From: Flavobacterium chungbukense
GTDB lineage: Bacteria > Bacteroidota > Bacteroidia > Flavobacteriales > Flavobacteriaceae
Reading direction: 5' to 3'
DNA: 64,000 bases
Assembly: GCF_020805785.1 (NCBI RefSeq)
Contig: NZ_JAJGZV010000002.1
Location: 558,001-622,000, forward strand
In this document: positions 53,547 through 63,008 of the stretch, piece after piece
Layout: each line of letters starts with the position of its first letter
Position numbering within the stretch: position 1 is the first letter of the stretch
The notes under the pieces: generated by a model
The model's database searches: none
Seen by the model: the letters and a program-made list of their open reading frames with translations, nothing else
What the model was told of the DNA's origin: nothing
Program-made: the position numbers and the translations under genes

Positions 53547-54449
53547 TTATTTAGATGTAATTTTTTTAGATGGACTACTACTTACTTTTAATAAATAAGT
53601 CCCCTCTGGAAGATCATTGATATTCATAGCATTACCTCCCACTATTTTTTGTCCTTGTGAATAAATCTCTACACTTTTTGTTGTATTAACATCGCTTGAA
53701 GTTATTATGGTTCCATTTCCAGGTTTAACAACTTTTCCTTTTACAACTGTGGCTTTTGTTTGCTCAACAGGTGCTGTAGCAACCGAAAGAACAGGTTTTT
53801 CATTTTCGTACAAGTCCTTTACCTGCTCTGGCGTCATGGCGAAATCATAAATTTTCAAATCATCGACATCAGCATTAATTCCGATTGTGGTATTGATTTC
53901 TCCTAATCTAAAAACAGAACCATTTGTAGATCGAGTCATTCCTTCTAGATACTTTAGCAACTTCCCGTCGCGATATATTTTTGATGTAACACCTTCATAT
54001 GTAATCGTATAATTGTACCAAACATATTTTTCAAGCGGTGTAGATACAATAACATCATTAGAAGCTCCCCATGCTGCCAAACTCAAATCTGAATTAGAAG
54101 AAGCTGTTCCTTGTTGCAATAAACCGCAGTATTGTGCATTATAAGCATTTCCATAACCCCAAATATAATTGGCATTAGTAATGTCATTAAATTTAACCCA
54201 AATACTAATTGTTCTTGCTGCCCTTCCTTGAGGAATATTATCAATTACAGCTTCTAAAGCTTTATTGTTTAATCGTTGAGCACCTTTTACAACTCCAGAC
54301 CTATCGGTTACGAAATTGTCGGTTCCCATAAATGAGATCGTGTTTGCGGTATTATTTAAAGTACCGTTAAAGTTAAATTCTTGAATTGGTGTTTGCGCAT
54401 TAACATTCAAATAACATACAAACAATAGTGTAAGTAGTAATTTTTTCAT
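53547..54449 (-). CDS. Secreted LamG-like protein with T9SS-type C-terminal region, paralogue 2
   Basis: A 300-residue protein with a signal peptide (MKKLLLTLLFVCYLNVNAQ) and the same architecture as the neighbour: IQEFNFNGTLNNTANTISFMG, SIWVKFNDITNANYIW, YEGVTSKIYRDGKLL and NADVDDLKIYDFAMTPEQV. The C-terminal part, VEIYSQGQKIVGG then LPEGTYLLKVSSSPSKKI, is the better match to a type IX sorting domain, with the terminal Lys-rich end. The linker differs most between the two copies. Both have their own terminators, so they are separate units after a tandem duplication. Confidence 0.82.
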   Translation of the reverse strand: MKKLLLTLLFVCYLNVNAQTPIQEFNFNGTLNNTANTISFMGTDNFVTDRSGVVKGAQRLNNKALEAVIDNIPQGRAARTISIWVKFNDITNANYIWGYGNAYNAQYCGLLQQGTASSNSDLSLAAWGASNDVIVSTPLEKYVWYNYTITYEGVTSKIYRDGKLLKYLEGMTRSTNGSVFRLGEINTTIGINADVDDLKIYDFAMTPEQVKDLYENEKPVLSVATAPVEQTKATVVKGKVVKPGNGTIITSSDVNTTKSVEIYSQGQKIVGGNAMNINDLPEGTYLLKVSSSPSKKITSK

Positions 54450-54793
54450 AGTAGTAAGATTTTGGGATTAAACACTCATGTTATTGTAACACAGTGCTAA
54501 ACTATACTATTATGAATTTTAACGAAAAAAATTCCGACAACTTGCCAAAATACTCGTTAAAACAACGAATTTTAAATATTTCGGTCGGTGAAATACATTT
54601 TGCTACTTTATTTTAATATTATTAAAATTATAAGTTTAATTTAATCAGATTAATAATTTCTTACGTATTAATACGGTAAATTTATAATATGTTTAATATC
54701 GAAAAATACAGTAAATTTAACAATACTGGAATAAAAATAAAAAACTCCATCCGAAATACGAATGGAGTTTTTAATATTTAAAAAAGCAGATGT
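54450..54793. other. Gap upstream of LamG paralogue 2, with terminator of the PLP enzyme
   Basis: A 344-bp gap on the minus-strand run. A terminator stem ACTCCAT/ATGGAGT with A and T runs lies at 54739-54773, just after the PLP-enzyme gene. TGTTATTGTAACA (54479-54491) is a small 13-bp palindrome 30 bp upstream of paralogue 2 that could be a regulator site. Nothing else was seen. Confidence 0.55.
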
Positions 54794-55834
54794 CTACTTT
54801 ACAAATTCAATTTTTTGAGCTTCTTCTTCGTTAACACTATCAAAGAAACCTTGTTCGTTCATCCAGTCATCACTAAATACTTTACTCATATAACGAGAAC
54901 CGTGATCTGGAAAAATAGCAATAATATTACTATCCTTTGTAAATTCACCTTCTTCAGCGTATTGTTTAATAGCCTGCATTACAGCTCCTGAAGTATACCC
55001 AACAAATAAACCTTCTTTACGAGTGATCTCTCTAGCAGAGTGAGCACTTTCTTCGTCGGTTACTTTCATGAATTTATCAATAATATCAAAATCTGTAGCA
55101 GATGGAATTAAGTTTTTACCTAAACCTTCAATACGATAAGGGTAAATTTCTTTGCTGTCAAATTCTTTTGTTTCGTGGTATTTTTTCAATACAGAACCAA
55201 AAGCATCGACTCCTAGAATTCTGATATTTGGATTTTTTTCTTTTAAGAATTTTGCAGTTCCCGAGATGGTTCCTCCTGTTCCACTGCAAGCAATTAAGTG
55301 CGTAATTTGTCCTTTTGTTTGTTCCCAAATTTCTGGACCAGTAGTGTTATAGTGCGCATCAATATTTAATTGGTTAAAATATTGATTAATGTAGACCGAC
55401 CCTTTTGTTTCTTCGTGTAAACGTTTAGCTACATTATAATATGATCTTTCATCATCTGCAGAAACGTGAGCGGGACAGACATACACTTTGGCGCCTAAAC
55501 TTCTCAACATGTCAATTTTATCTTTGGATGATTTTGAACTTACAGCTAAAATACAATTGTAACCTTTAATAATGCTTACCATTGCCAAACTAAATCCTGT
55601 ATTACCAGATGTCGTTTCAATAATGGTATCTCCCGGAGAAAGAATTCCTTTTTTCTCGGCTTCTTCAATAATATATAATGCTATTCTATCTTTTGACGAA
55701 TGACCTGGGTTGAAAGCTTCTACCTTCGCGTAGAAATTTCCTTCTAACTCTTCGGTGATTTTATTTAGCTTAATAAGGGGGGTGTTACCTATTAACTCTA
55801 AAACATTATTATAAGCAGTTATTTCTTCTTTCAT
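54794..55834 (-). CDS. PLP-dependent cysteine synthase / cystathionine beta-synthase-like enzyme
   Basis: I set the start at 55834 ([20 protein letters not shown]), giving 346 residues. A start 60 bp earlier adds 20 non-family residues. The enzyme is fold-type II: NTPLIKL, the PLP lysine Lys48 in [10 protein letters not shown], the substrate loop [12 protein letters not shown] and the phosphate loop [26 protein letters not shown] block places it in the CBS/CysM group. The substrate, O-acetylserine or serine plus homocysteine, is not decided. No C-terminal CBS domain pair is present. Confidence 0.88.
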   Translation of the reverse strand: MKEEITAYNNVLELIGNTPLIKLNKITEELEGNFYAKVEAFNPGHSSKDRIALYIIEEAEKKGILSPGDTIIETTSGNTGFSLAMVSIIKGYNCILAVSSKSSKDKIDMLRSLGAKVYVCPAHVSADDERSYYNVAKRLHEETKGSVYINQYFNQLNIDAHYNTTGPEIWEQTKGQITHLIACSGTGGTISGTAKFLKEKNPNIRILGVDAFGSVLKKYHETKEFDSKEIYPYRIEGLGKNLIPSATDFDIIDKFMKVTDEESAHSAREITRKEGLFVGYTSGAVMQAIKQYAEEGEFTKDSNIIAIFPDHGSRYMSKVFSDDWMNEQGFFDSVNEEEAQKIEFVK

Positions 55835-55905
55835 AAAAAAATAGTTAATCAAAGGCCTTTTTAAATTAACCTTGATAGGTTGCAAATTTAACAAAAAAAA
55901 TCTAA

Positions 55906-58041
55906 TTAGCTTTTAATTTTTTCTAAATCTAATAAAAAACTAAATTCTTTTGCTAAGTCTTTCAAAGCCTCAAAACGTCCCGAAGCCCCGCCATGACCTG
56001 CATCCATGTTAGTGTCTAAAAACAAAAGCTTGTCATTTGTTTTTAAATCTCTCAATTTCGCAACCCATTTAGCTGGCTCCCAATACTGTACCTGCGAATC
56101 ATGTAATCCGGTAGACACGTACATGTTAGGATATTCCTGCGCTTTTACATTATCGTAAGGTGAATACGACAACATATAATCGTAATACTTTTTGTTATTT
56201 GGGTTCCCCCATTCGTCATACTCTCCAGTTGTAAGCGGAATGCTGTCATCCAGCATTGTGGTAATTACATCTACAAAAGGCACCTGAGCGATGACACCAT
56301 TATATAATTTCGGAGCTTCATTTACAATTACTCCCATTAAAAGTCCTCCGGCAGACCCTCCTTCCGCATATAAATGTTCCGGAGAAGTATACTTCTGGTC
56401 TATTACAAATTTAGAGCAATCAATGAAATCTGTAAAGGTATTTTTCTTTTTTAACAGTTTTCCATCTTCATACCATTGTCTTCCTAAATCTTCTCCTCCT
56501 CTAATGTGCGCAATCGCATAAACGAATCCGCGGTCAAGAAGTGACAATCTAGTTGATGAAAAATAAGTATCCATTGTTATTCCATACGATCCATATGCGT
56601 AAAGCAATAACGGATTTTTACCATTTTTCTCTAATCCTTTTCTGTAAATCATCGATATTGGCACTTTTACACCATCTCTTGCCGTTGCCCAAACTCGCTC
56701 CTCTACATAATTGTCTTTATCAAATTTTCCGCCTAAAACCTGTTGCTCCTTCAAGATTTCTTTAGTTCTAGTCTTCATGTTAAAATCAATTACAGAAGAT
56801 GGCGTTGCTAATGATTGATAACTGTAACGCAAAATATCGGTGTCAAAATCAACATTGGTTGTTGTATATGCATTATATGTTTCGCTGCCAAAAGGAAGAT
56901 AATAATCTGGCTCTTCATTCCAAGGCATGATACGAATATGATTTAAACCGTTTGAACGTTCTTCTACAACTAAATAATTCTTAAAAATCTCAATATCTTC
57001 CAATAAAACATCTTCTCTGTGCGGAATAAGATCTACCCAGTTCTTTTTTGCTGTTTTATTTTCAGGAGTTTTCATCAATTTAAAGTTCGTCGCTTTATCT
57101 TTATTTGTTAAAATATAAAACGAATCCTCATAGTGAGAAATACTATATTCTAATCCACGTACACGCGGCTGAAAAATAACAAATTCTCCGTCTGGATCAT
57201 TAGAATTCAAAATTCTATATTCTGTAGTCAAGGTACTCCCCGAACCAATTACAATATATTTCTTCGACTTTTCTTTGTTTATTGAAACATTAAAAGTATC
57301 ATCTATTTCATCATAAACTAAAACATCTTTTTCAGAAGCTGTATTAAGCTTATGTCTAAAAACTTTATCTGCTCTTAAGGTTTTTTCATCTTGTCTAACA
57401 TAAAAAACAGTACTGTTATCATTTGCCCAAACAGAAGAGCCTGTAACATTTTCTATCTTATCTGCTAAAATTTCACCTGTTTCTAAATTTTTAAATTGAA
57501 TGGTATAAATTCTTCTCCCAACAATATCTACTCCAAAACTCGCGTATTTATTGTCTGGACTGATACTCAAACCTCCTAATTTGAAATAAGCGTGTCCTTT
57601 TGCCATTTCATTACAGTTAAAAAGAATTTCTTCCTCTGCAGAAAGACTTCCTTTTTTTCTGGCGAAAATTGGATAATCTTGACCTGTTTCAAAACGCGTA
57701 ATGTAGAAGTATCCATTGTAAAAATAAGGAACAGAAGAATCATCTTCTTTAATTCTTCCTTTCATTTCTTCGAACAGGTTATCTTTTAAATCTTTTGTAT
57801 GAGAAGTCATATTTTCATAATAAGCATTCTCTTGATTTAGATAATCAATTACTTCTGAATTTTCTCTATCATTCAACCAAAAGTAGTTGTCAATCCTAGA
57901 TTCTTTATGTTTTTTTAATGTTTTTGGAATTATTTTAGCCTTTGGAGCCGATATATCATTTTGCATTGATTGAGCATTAATTTTTAAATATGAAGTCGCA
58001 AAAATAGTATAAAGCCAACAGAACAAAATTAATTTTTTCAT
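55906..58041 (-). CDS. S9A-family oligopeptidase (oligopeptidase B-like)
   Basis: A 711-residue exported serine peptidase (signal peptide ending near KINAQ). It has an N-terminal seven-bladed propeller that limits access to short peptides and a C-terminal alpha/beta hydrolase domain. The triad is visible: Ser563 in [12 protein letters not shown], Asp648 in [13 protein letters not shown] and His683 in [11 protein letters not shown]. The block [14 protein letters not shown] is typical of oligopeptidase B, which cuts after basic residues. It lies 71 bp upstream of the PLP-enzyme start on the same strand. Confidence 0.93.
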   Translation of the reverse strand: MKKLILFCWLYTIFATSYLKINAQSMQNDISAPKAKIIPKTLKKHKESRIDNYFWLNDRENSEVIDYLNQENAYYENMTSHTKDLKDNLFEEMKGRIKEDDSSVPYFYNGYFYITRFETGQDYPIFARKKGSLSAEEEILFNCNEMAKGHAYFKLGGLSISPDNKYASFGVDIVGRRIYTIQFKNLETGEILADKIENVTGSSVWANDNSTVFYVRQDEKTLRADKVFRHKLNTASEKDVLVYDEIDDTFNVSINKEKSKKYIVIGSGSTLTTEYRILNSNDPDGEFVIFQPRVRGLEYSISHYEDSFYILTNKDKATNFKLMKTPENKTAKKNWVDLIPHREDVLLEDIEIFKNYLVVEERSNGLNHIRIMPWNEEPDYYLPFGSETYNAYTTTNVDFDTDILRYSYQSLATPSSVIDFNMKTRTKEILKEQQVLGGKFDKDNYVEERVWATARDGVKVPISMIYRKGLEKNGKNPLLLYAYGSYGITMDTYFSSTRLSLLDRGFVYAIAHIRGGEDLGRQWYEDGKLLKKKNTFTDFIDCSKFVIDQKYTSPEHLYAEGGSAGGLLMGVIVNEAPKLYNGVIAQVPFVDVITTMLDDSIPLTTGEYDEWGNPNNKKYYDYMLSYSPYDNVKAQEYPNMYVSTGLHDSQVQYWEPAKWVAKLRDLKTNDKLLFLDTNMDAGHGGASGRFEALKDLAKEFSFLLDLEKIKS

Positions 58042-58052
58042 AAAATATTCTA

Positions 58053-58082
58053 TTGAATTAATACAGCAATATACTAATTTTG
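58053..58082 (+). promoter_or_regulatory. Predicted ybaB promoter
   Basis: TTG (58053-58055), a 19-nt spacer and TAATTTTG (58075-58082) fit the Bacteroidota promoter pattern. It ends 28 bp before the ybaB ATG. Confidence 0.6.
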
Positions 58083-58110
58083 TCTGAAATAATTTAAAAA
58101 ATCAACAAAA

Positions 58111-58431
58111 ATGGATTTAATGGGAATGATGGGCAAACTTAAAGAAACCCAACAAAAAATTGAAGATACTAAAAAGCGTTTAGATACTGTTTTAATTGAT
58201 GAACAAAGCGCTGACGGATTATTAAAAGTAACTATTACTGCTAGCAGAAAAATAAAATCACTTTCTATTGATGATTCTTTATTAGAAGATAAAGAACAAT
58301 TAGAAGATTATTTAATAGTTACTTTAAACAAAGCAATTGAAAAAGCTACAAATGTAAACGAAAAAGAATTGGACGCTGTGGCAAGAATGGATATGCCGTC
58401 TATTCCTGGAATGGATAATTTGTTTAAATAA
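58111..58431 (+). CDS. ybaB: YbaB/EbfC-family nucleoid-associated protein
   Basis: The 106-residue protein begins [24 protein letters not shown], the Met-rich helix of the family. It continues with the strand [20 protein letters not shown] and a helix ending [12 protein letters not shown]. YbaB dimers bind DNA and compact or mark the nucleoid. In many bacteria the gene accompanies dnaX and recR. Here it is alone, divergent from the oligopeptidase gene. Confidence 0.9.
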   Translation: MDLMGMMGKLKETQQKIEDTKKRLDTVLIDEQSADGLLKVTITASRKIKSLSIDDSLLEDKEQLEDYLIVTLNKAIEKATNVNEKELDAVARMDMPSIPGMDNLFK

Positions 58432-58436
58432 ATTTT

Positions 58437-58593
58437 AAGGTACTGAGGCTCTAAGGGGCTAAGATCCTAAGTTTTATTTTTTTGACACAAAAAAAGAGGA
58501 TGTATAACCATCCTCTTTTTTTTAACTTTTATTTACTTCTTTCCTCCTTAGAACCTCAGTACCTTAGAACCTCAGTACCTTAGAAACTTAGAA
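58437..58593. repeat. Inverted pair of 8-bp-phased arrays around a terminator
   Basis: Left, 58437-58471, is the inverted orientation (units of the CTTAGNNN type on the minus strand). Right, 58546-58593, has six units alternating CCTTAGAA and CCTCAGTA, in exact 8-bp phase. Between them a strong terminator (58489-58523; a seven-A run plus GAGGATG with its complement and a T-run) serves ybaB and the convergent aldolase gene. Confidence 0.8.
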
Positions 58594-58601
58594 CCCTTCT
58601 T

Positions 58602-59621
58602 CTAAAACTTCGAAAGCGTTTCTAACACATACGTATGCATTACTTCTTTGTAATCCAAATGTGTTACAATACGAAGTTTGTTATGTCCTAAAGAACTTAT
58701 AAGTATATTTTTTTGTTTTAATTTTTCAATTAATAGTTGGTCGCTGTAACCTTCGGCAAGTGAAAAAATTAAAATATTAGTTTCTACTGGTTCAATTGAG
58801 GCAATCCATTGTTTTGTGCTTAAGATTTTTGCAATTTCTTTTGCGCGACGATGATCTTCTGCCAATCTTTCAATATTATGAGCCAACGCATACAATCCTG
58901 CAGCCGCTAAATAGCCAACTTGACGCATTCCGCCACCAAGTATCTTTCTGATTCTCAACGCCCTGTGAATATCAGCTTTACTTCCAAGCAATACAGAACC
59001 AATTGGAGCTCCCAATCCTTTAGATAAGCAAACTGAAATTGTATCGAAAATAGCACCAAATTCTTTCGGATTCTGCCTTTTTGCTACTAATGCATTCCAA
59101 ATTCTAGCTCCATCCAAATGAAACTTCAAATTGTTAGCATCACAAACTTTTTTTATTTCTCTTAAATCTTCCAATTCATAACAAGCGCCACCACCCTTAT
59201 TGGTTGTGTTTTCTACACAAACTAAACTAGTCAATGGACTATGATAAAATTCTGGGTCATTTATTGCTGCCTTAACTTGCGCTGCATTTATCATTCCGCG
59301 ATTTCCGTCTAATAAACAGCATGAAACCCCGCTGTTAAAAGAAACTCCTCCTCCTTCATAATGATAAACATGCGCATATTTATCAGCAATCAATTGTTCG
59401 CCAGGCTGTGTATGAAGTTTAATTGCCGTCTGATTGGCCATAGTTCCAGACGGAAAAAAAAGTCCAGCTTCCATACCAAAAAACTCTGCTGTTCTATTTT
59501 CTAATTCAATCACCGTTGGATCCTGTTTGTATACATCATCGCCGACTTGGGCGTTAAACATATACTGCAGCATTTCATAAGTAGGCTTGGTTATGGTATC
59601 GCTGATTAAATTTATTTCCAT
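58602..59621 (-). CDS. ltaE: Low-specificity L-threonine aldolase
   Basis: The enzyme splits threonine or allo-threonine into glycine and acetaldehyde. The 339-residue fold-type I PLP protein has FFPSGTMANQTAI, HLDGARIWNALVA with the cofactor-binding Asp170, and the Schiff-base lysine Lys201 in VCLSKGLGAPIGSVL. GGGMRQVGYLAAAG is a further family block. It is a single gene on the minus strand, convergent with ybaB. It could counter or feed the threonine made by the thr operon at 33-38 kb. Confidence 0.92.
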   Translation of the reverse strand: MEINLISDTITKPTYEMLQYMFNAQVGDDVYKQDPTVIELENRTAEFFGMEAGLFFPSGTMANQTAIKLHTQPGEQLIADKYAHVYHYEGGGVSFNSGVSCCLLDGNRGMINAAQVKAAINDPEFYHSPLTSLVCVENTTNKGGGACYELEDLREIKKVCDANNLKFHLDGARIWNALVAKRQNPKEFGAIFDTISVCLSKGLGAPIGSVLLGSKADIHRALRIRKILGGGMRQVGYLAAAGLYALAHNIERLAEDHRRAKEIAKILSTKQWIASIEPVETNILIFSLAEGYSDQLLIEKLKQKNILISSLGHNKLRIVTHLDYKEVMHTYVLETLSKF

Positions 59622-59773
59622 ATTCTAAAAACTATATCTTATTTTTGTATGCAAAATTACGTATTACAAATAGTTATTCTGAGCAAGTTTCTGTAAAATT
59701 TAACTTGCTAGTTTCTATAGACCAAATTAACGTAATAATTCTAAAAAACATATAAAAACCTATTAATTAATTT

Positions 59774-60872
59774 ATGACAACAGCCGAACAAGTAAAAGGT
59801 ATTGTGGAGCGCCTTGGTGCGTTGAGGAGGTATCTTTGACGTTGATGCCAAGCTAATCGAAATTGCAAACGAAGAAGAAAAAACTTTTGCACCAGATTTT
59901 TGGAACAATGCCAAAGAGGCAGAAATTATTGTAAAAAATCTTCGAAACAAGAAAAAATGGATTGAAGATTACAACAAAGCTATCGAACTTACAGAAGAAT
60001 TACAGCTGGCTTATGATTTCTACAAAGAAGGCGAACTTTCTGTTGAAGAATTGGACGAACAATACAATGGAGCACAATCTCATATAGAAAACATTGAATT
60101 CAAAAACATGCTTTCTGATGAAGGAGATAGTTTAAGTGCCGTTGTACAGATTACCGCTGGAGCTGGCGGAACTGAAAGCTGTGACTGGGCAGGAATGCTA
60201 ATGCGTATGTACATGATGTGGGGAGAAAGCTATGGTTATAAAATTAAAGAACTTAACTTTCAGGAAGGCGATGTTGCCGGAATAAAAACCGTAACTTTAG
60301 AATTTGAAGGAGATTATTCTTTTGGATATCTAAAAGGAGAAAATGGTGTACACCGTCTCGTTCGAATTTCGCCCTTTGACAGTAATGCAAAACGTCATAC
60401 TTCTTTCGTATCGGTTTACGTTTATCCGCTTGTAGATGATAGTATCGAAATCGACATTAATCCTGCAGATATCGAAATTACGACTTCTCGTTCGAGTGGT
60501 GCCGGTGGACAAAACGTAAATAAGGTTGAAACTAAAGTTCAATTGGTGCATAAACCAACTGGAATCCAGATTCAATGTTCTGAAACAAGATCACAACAAG
60601 ACAATAGACAGCGTGCTATGCAAATGCTTCGTTCTCAATTGTATGAAATTGAATTGAAGAAACAGCAAGCACAACGTGCTGATATTGAAGCTGGAAAAAT
60701 GAAAATTGAATGGGGCTCGCAGATTCGTAACTACGTAATGCAACCTTATAAATTAGTAAAAGACGTTCGTACAGGTTACGAGACCAGCGATGTTGAAGGC
60801 GTAATGAACGGAAATATTGACGCTTTCCTAAAGGCCTATCTAATGATGATGGGACAGAAGGAAGAGGAATAA
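59774..60872 (+). CDS. prfB: Peptide chain release factor 2, programmed +1 frameshift
   Basis: RF2 ends translation at TGA and TAA. The ATG at 59774 opens a 21-codon frame ending in TGA at 59837-59839. A +1 slip at CTT-TGA-C continues into the main frame, giving 365 residues with the normal N-terminal helices. The catalytic GGQ motif ([12 protein letters not shown]) and the downstream Arg-rich block are intact. An ATG at 60051 in the main frame is internal and would remove the N-terminal domain, so it is not the start. The short stretch between prfB and msrB is repetitive. Confidence 0.95.
59827..59840 (+). promoter_or_regulatory. RF2 frameshift site
   Basis: AGG-AGG-TAT-CTT-TGA-C contains an SD-like AGGAGG, a 3-nt spacer, the slippery CTT, and TGA followed by C. 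These are the elements of the known RF2 autoregulatory frameshift. The SD-like box is notable because genes in this window otherwise lack SD sites. Confidence 0.93.
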
Positions 60873-60957
60873 GTTTACAGTCGCAGTTTCAGTATTCAGG
60901 CTTAATAAACGTAATACTGAGACTGTAAACTGCGACTGAATACTGTGACTGAAAACT
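60873..60957. repeat. Period 6-7 CTG-unit inverted repeats between prfB and msrB
   Basis: GTTTACAGTC (60873-60882) is inverted at 60921-60930, and GTCGCAGTTT is inverted nearby. The right side consists of ACTG units spaced 6-7 bp (GACTGTAAAC, TGCGACTGAA, TACTGTGACTGAAAAC) leading to CTTAAAAAAA and the msrB start. It looks like the 8-bp arrays but with another unit. Confidence 0.65.
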
Positions 60958-60970
60958 TAAAAAAATAGTT

Positions 60971-61417
60971 ATGATAAAATGGGCCGATGTAATTCATTTT
61001 ACAAATAAAGGAAATCCAGCTCCTGAAAAAAGAGTGGAAAAAACAGAGGAAGAATGGAAACAAATTCTGACTCCTGAAGAATTTCAAGTTACACGTTTAA
61101 AGGGAACCGAAAGATCATTCAGCTCTGAATTATGCAGTTTGTTCGATCCTGGAATTTATGAATGTAAATGCTGCGGAACGGTGCTTTTTGATGCTAGTGA
61201 GAAATTTGAATCAGGAACAGGCTGGCCATCTTTTACACAGCCAATAAAAGAAAATGCCATCGCTTATCATGCGGACAGATCGCACGGAATGGTTCGAGTT
61301 GAAGTGGTCTGCAATGTTTGTGATGCGCATTTAGGGCACATTTTCCCTGACGGACCTCAACCAAGTGGTTTACGTTACTGCATCAATGCTGTTTCATTAT
61401 CAAAAATCAAAGAATAA
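60971..61417 (+). CDS. msrB: Peptide-methionine (R)-S-oxide reductase
   Basis: MsrB reduces the R form of methionine sulfoxide in proteins. The 148-residue protein has the zinc-binding pairs YECKCCGTVLF and VCNVCDAHLGHIF, the GTGWPSFTQPI block and the catalytic Cys in GLRYCINAVSL. There is no signal peptide, so it is cytosolic, and no MsrA domain is fused. It lies 98 bp after prfB, separated by inverted repeats. A terminator follows. Confidence 0.94.
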   Translation: MIKWADVIHFTNKGNPAPEKRVEKTEEEWKQILTPEEFQVTRLKGTERSFSSELCSLFDPGIYECKCCGTVLFDASEKFESGTGWPSFTQPIKENAIAYHADRSHGMVRVEVVCNVCDAHLGHIFPDGPQPSGLRYCINAVSLSKIKE

Positions 61418-61421
61418 TTTC

Positions 61422-61459
61422 AAAAAAGCGATTCCTTAAAAAGTGAATCGCTTTTTTTT
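61422..61459 (+). terminator. Terminator after msrB
   Basis: The 13-bp stem AAAAAAGCGATTC with its complement (61445-61457) and a T-run starts 5 bp after the stop codon. Confidence 0.88.
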
Positions 61460-61747
61460 AATCACCACTGCCTAAATGATTTAACAAAAGAAATGTAAGC
61501 TATCACTTAACAATTAAAAATATTTTTTTTGACAATCAAATTTCCATATCATTTTATCCAAAACATGGCTACAGCCTCTCAGAACATTAAAAAACTTTCA
61601 GAAAATTAATACTTAAAGTGTTAATTTTTCAATTTTAATAATGATATTTTAAATATTTATTAAGTATTGTAAAAAATTAATTAGGTAATTAAATTGTAAT
61701 TCATTTTATTTGGCAAAAATTAACCCTTAGTCGATTAGAAAGTGTCA
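61460..61747. other. AT-rich gap upstream of lpxD
   Basis: About 290 bp of AT-rich DNA. I see no open frame, repeat array or exact TAnnTTTG box. The promoter of lpxD is not identified. Confidence 0.4.
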
Positions 61748-62746
61748 ATGAAATCCTATTCAATTCAAGAAATTAATGAAGTAATTAATGGCGTAATTTA
61801 CGGCACAACTTCGCAAAGCATTACCGCAACAGAGCAATTAGAAAAAGCTACGACTTCAGAAATTTCTTTTATAGGAAATAAAAAGTACGAAAAATATTGG
61901 TCAACTTCGAATGCTTCGATTGCTGTAGTAAATGAGGATATTTCAATTGAACCTGGAGAAAATCGTGCTTTTATTAAAGTGAAAAATGCCGATTTGGCTA
62001 TGTCGCAAATACTCGCGCTTTTTGCCCCGCCTACCCCTATTTTTCACAACAACATTCATAAAACGGCAACTATAGACGAAACAGCTATAATTGGCGAAGG
62101 CGTTAAAATTGGAGCAGGATGTTATGTTGGTCCAAATGTTGAAATTGGCAACAATGCAACAATCTATCCTAATGTTACTATTTTGGACGAATGTACAATT
62201 GGAAAAAACACTATCATATGGTCTGGAACAGTAATTCGTGAACGATGCCATATTGGAAGCGATTGTATTATTCATCCAAACGCAACTATTGGAGCTGATG
62301 GATTCGGATTTCGTCCTTGTACCGAAAAAGGTTTGGTTAAGATTCCACAAATTGGAAACGTAATCATTGGTAACGGTGTTGAAATTGGAGCAAATTCTTG
62401 TGTAGACCGCGGAAAATTCAGTTCGACGGTTTTAGGAGATGGCTGCAAAATTGATAATTTAGTTCAAATTGGACATAATAGTAAATTGGGCAAATTTTGC
62501 ATCATGGCCGGAAATAGCGGTTTAGCTGGTTCTGTTACTTTAGGAAACGGAGTTATTATTGGAGGAAGTGCTTCAATAAAAGATCATACAACAATTGGAG
62601 ATGGAGCAATCGTTGGTGCCGGATCTGGTGTTATTGGCGATGTCCCTGCAGGAAAAACAATGCTTGGATATCCTGCCGTAGAAGCGCGTGATGCATTAAA
62701 ACAATGGGCAACACTAAAAAGACTAGCGTGCACTATTAAAAAATAA
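61748..62746 (+). CDS. lpxD: UDP-3-O-acylglucosamine N-acyltransferase
   Basis: LpxD adds the N-linked acyl chain to UDP-3-O-acyl-glucosamine in lipid A synthesis. I use ATG 61748 (332 residues). A GTG two codons earlier is also possible. An N-terminal uridine-binding domain (about 1-100) precedes a left-handed beta-helix of hexapeptide repeats, such as IIGEGVKIGAGCYVGPNVEIGNN. The catalytic His lies in DNLVQIGHNSKLG (the GHN motif). No other lpx genes are nearby. Flavobacteria often have lpxD again in the lpx cluster, so this may be a second copy. Confidence 0.9.
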   Translation: MKSYSIQEINEVINGVIYGTTSQSITATEQLEKATTSEISFIGNKKYEKYWSTSNASIAVVNEDISIEPGENRAFIKVKNADLAMSQILALFAPPTPIFHNNIHKTATIDETAIIGEGVKIGAGCYVGPNVEIGNNATIYPNVTILDECTIGKNTIIWSGTVIRERCHIGSDCIIHPNATIGADGFGFRPCTEKGLVKIPQIGNVIIGNGVEIGANSCVDRGKFSSTVLGDGCKIDNLVQIGHNSKLGKFCIMAGNSGLAGSVTLGNGVIIGGSASIKDHTTIGDGAIVGAGSGVIGDVPAGKTMLGYPAVEARDALKQWATLKRLACTIKK

Positions 62747-62764
62747 TCTACTTTATATTGCTAT

Positions 62765-62794
62765 AAAAAACATCCGCTACGGCGGATGTTTTTG
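62765..62794. terminator. Bidirectional terminator after lpxD
   Basis: The 12-bp stem AAAAACATCCGC/GCGGATGTTTTT lies between lpxD and the convergent small gene, with T-runs on both sides. Confidence 0.85.
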
Positions 62795-62796
62795 TT

Positions 62797-63003
62797 TTAT
62801 AAAGCTTCACACTCAAAGCCAATTACTTTCATTAAAAAAACTACCTTTTCAATAATATCGTCTTTACATTCAAACCTTAGAATATTGTCACAGTCTTCGA
62901 GATCAAAATTCCACTTTGAATTTGGAAACAACTGGTTTAATTTTGGTGTTACTTTTTTAACTTTAGAAATACTGTCTACATTTGTTTTGAATACAAAAAT
63001 CAT
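62797..63003 (-). CDS. Small hypothetical protein, HMA-like fold
   Basis: A 68-residue cytosolic protein with beta-alpha-beta character: MIFVFKTNVDSISKVKKVTPKLNQL, then WNFDLEDCDNILRFEC and IIEKVVFLMKVIGFECE. The pattern is like a heavy-metal-associated domain, but the CxxC metal site is missing, so metal binding is doubtful. It starts 5 bp after the DUF3817 gene and is the last gene of a three-gene operon that ends in a terminator. Its short length is offset by the tight spacing and good strand pattern. Confidence 0.65.
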   Translation of the reverse strand: MIFVFKTNVDSISKVKKVTPKLNQLFPNSKWNFDLEDCDNILRFECKDDIIEKVVFLMKVIGFECEAL

Positions 63004-63008
63004 GTTTT

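Noticed and set aside
59837..59839. The in-frame TGA in prfB as a sequencing error or pseudogene
   Set aside because: The AGGAGG, CTT and TGAC elements are all present at the canonical positions, and the rest of the gene is intact.
60051..60872. prfB starting at the ATG at 60051, giving a short release factor
   Set aside because: The upstream frame at 59838-60050 encodes the normal RF2 N-terminal domain and joins a start codon through a standard frameshift site.
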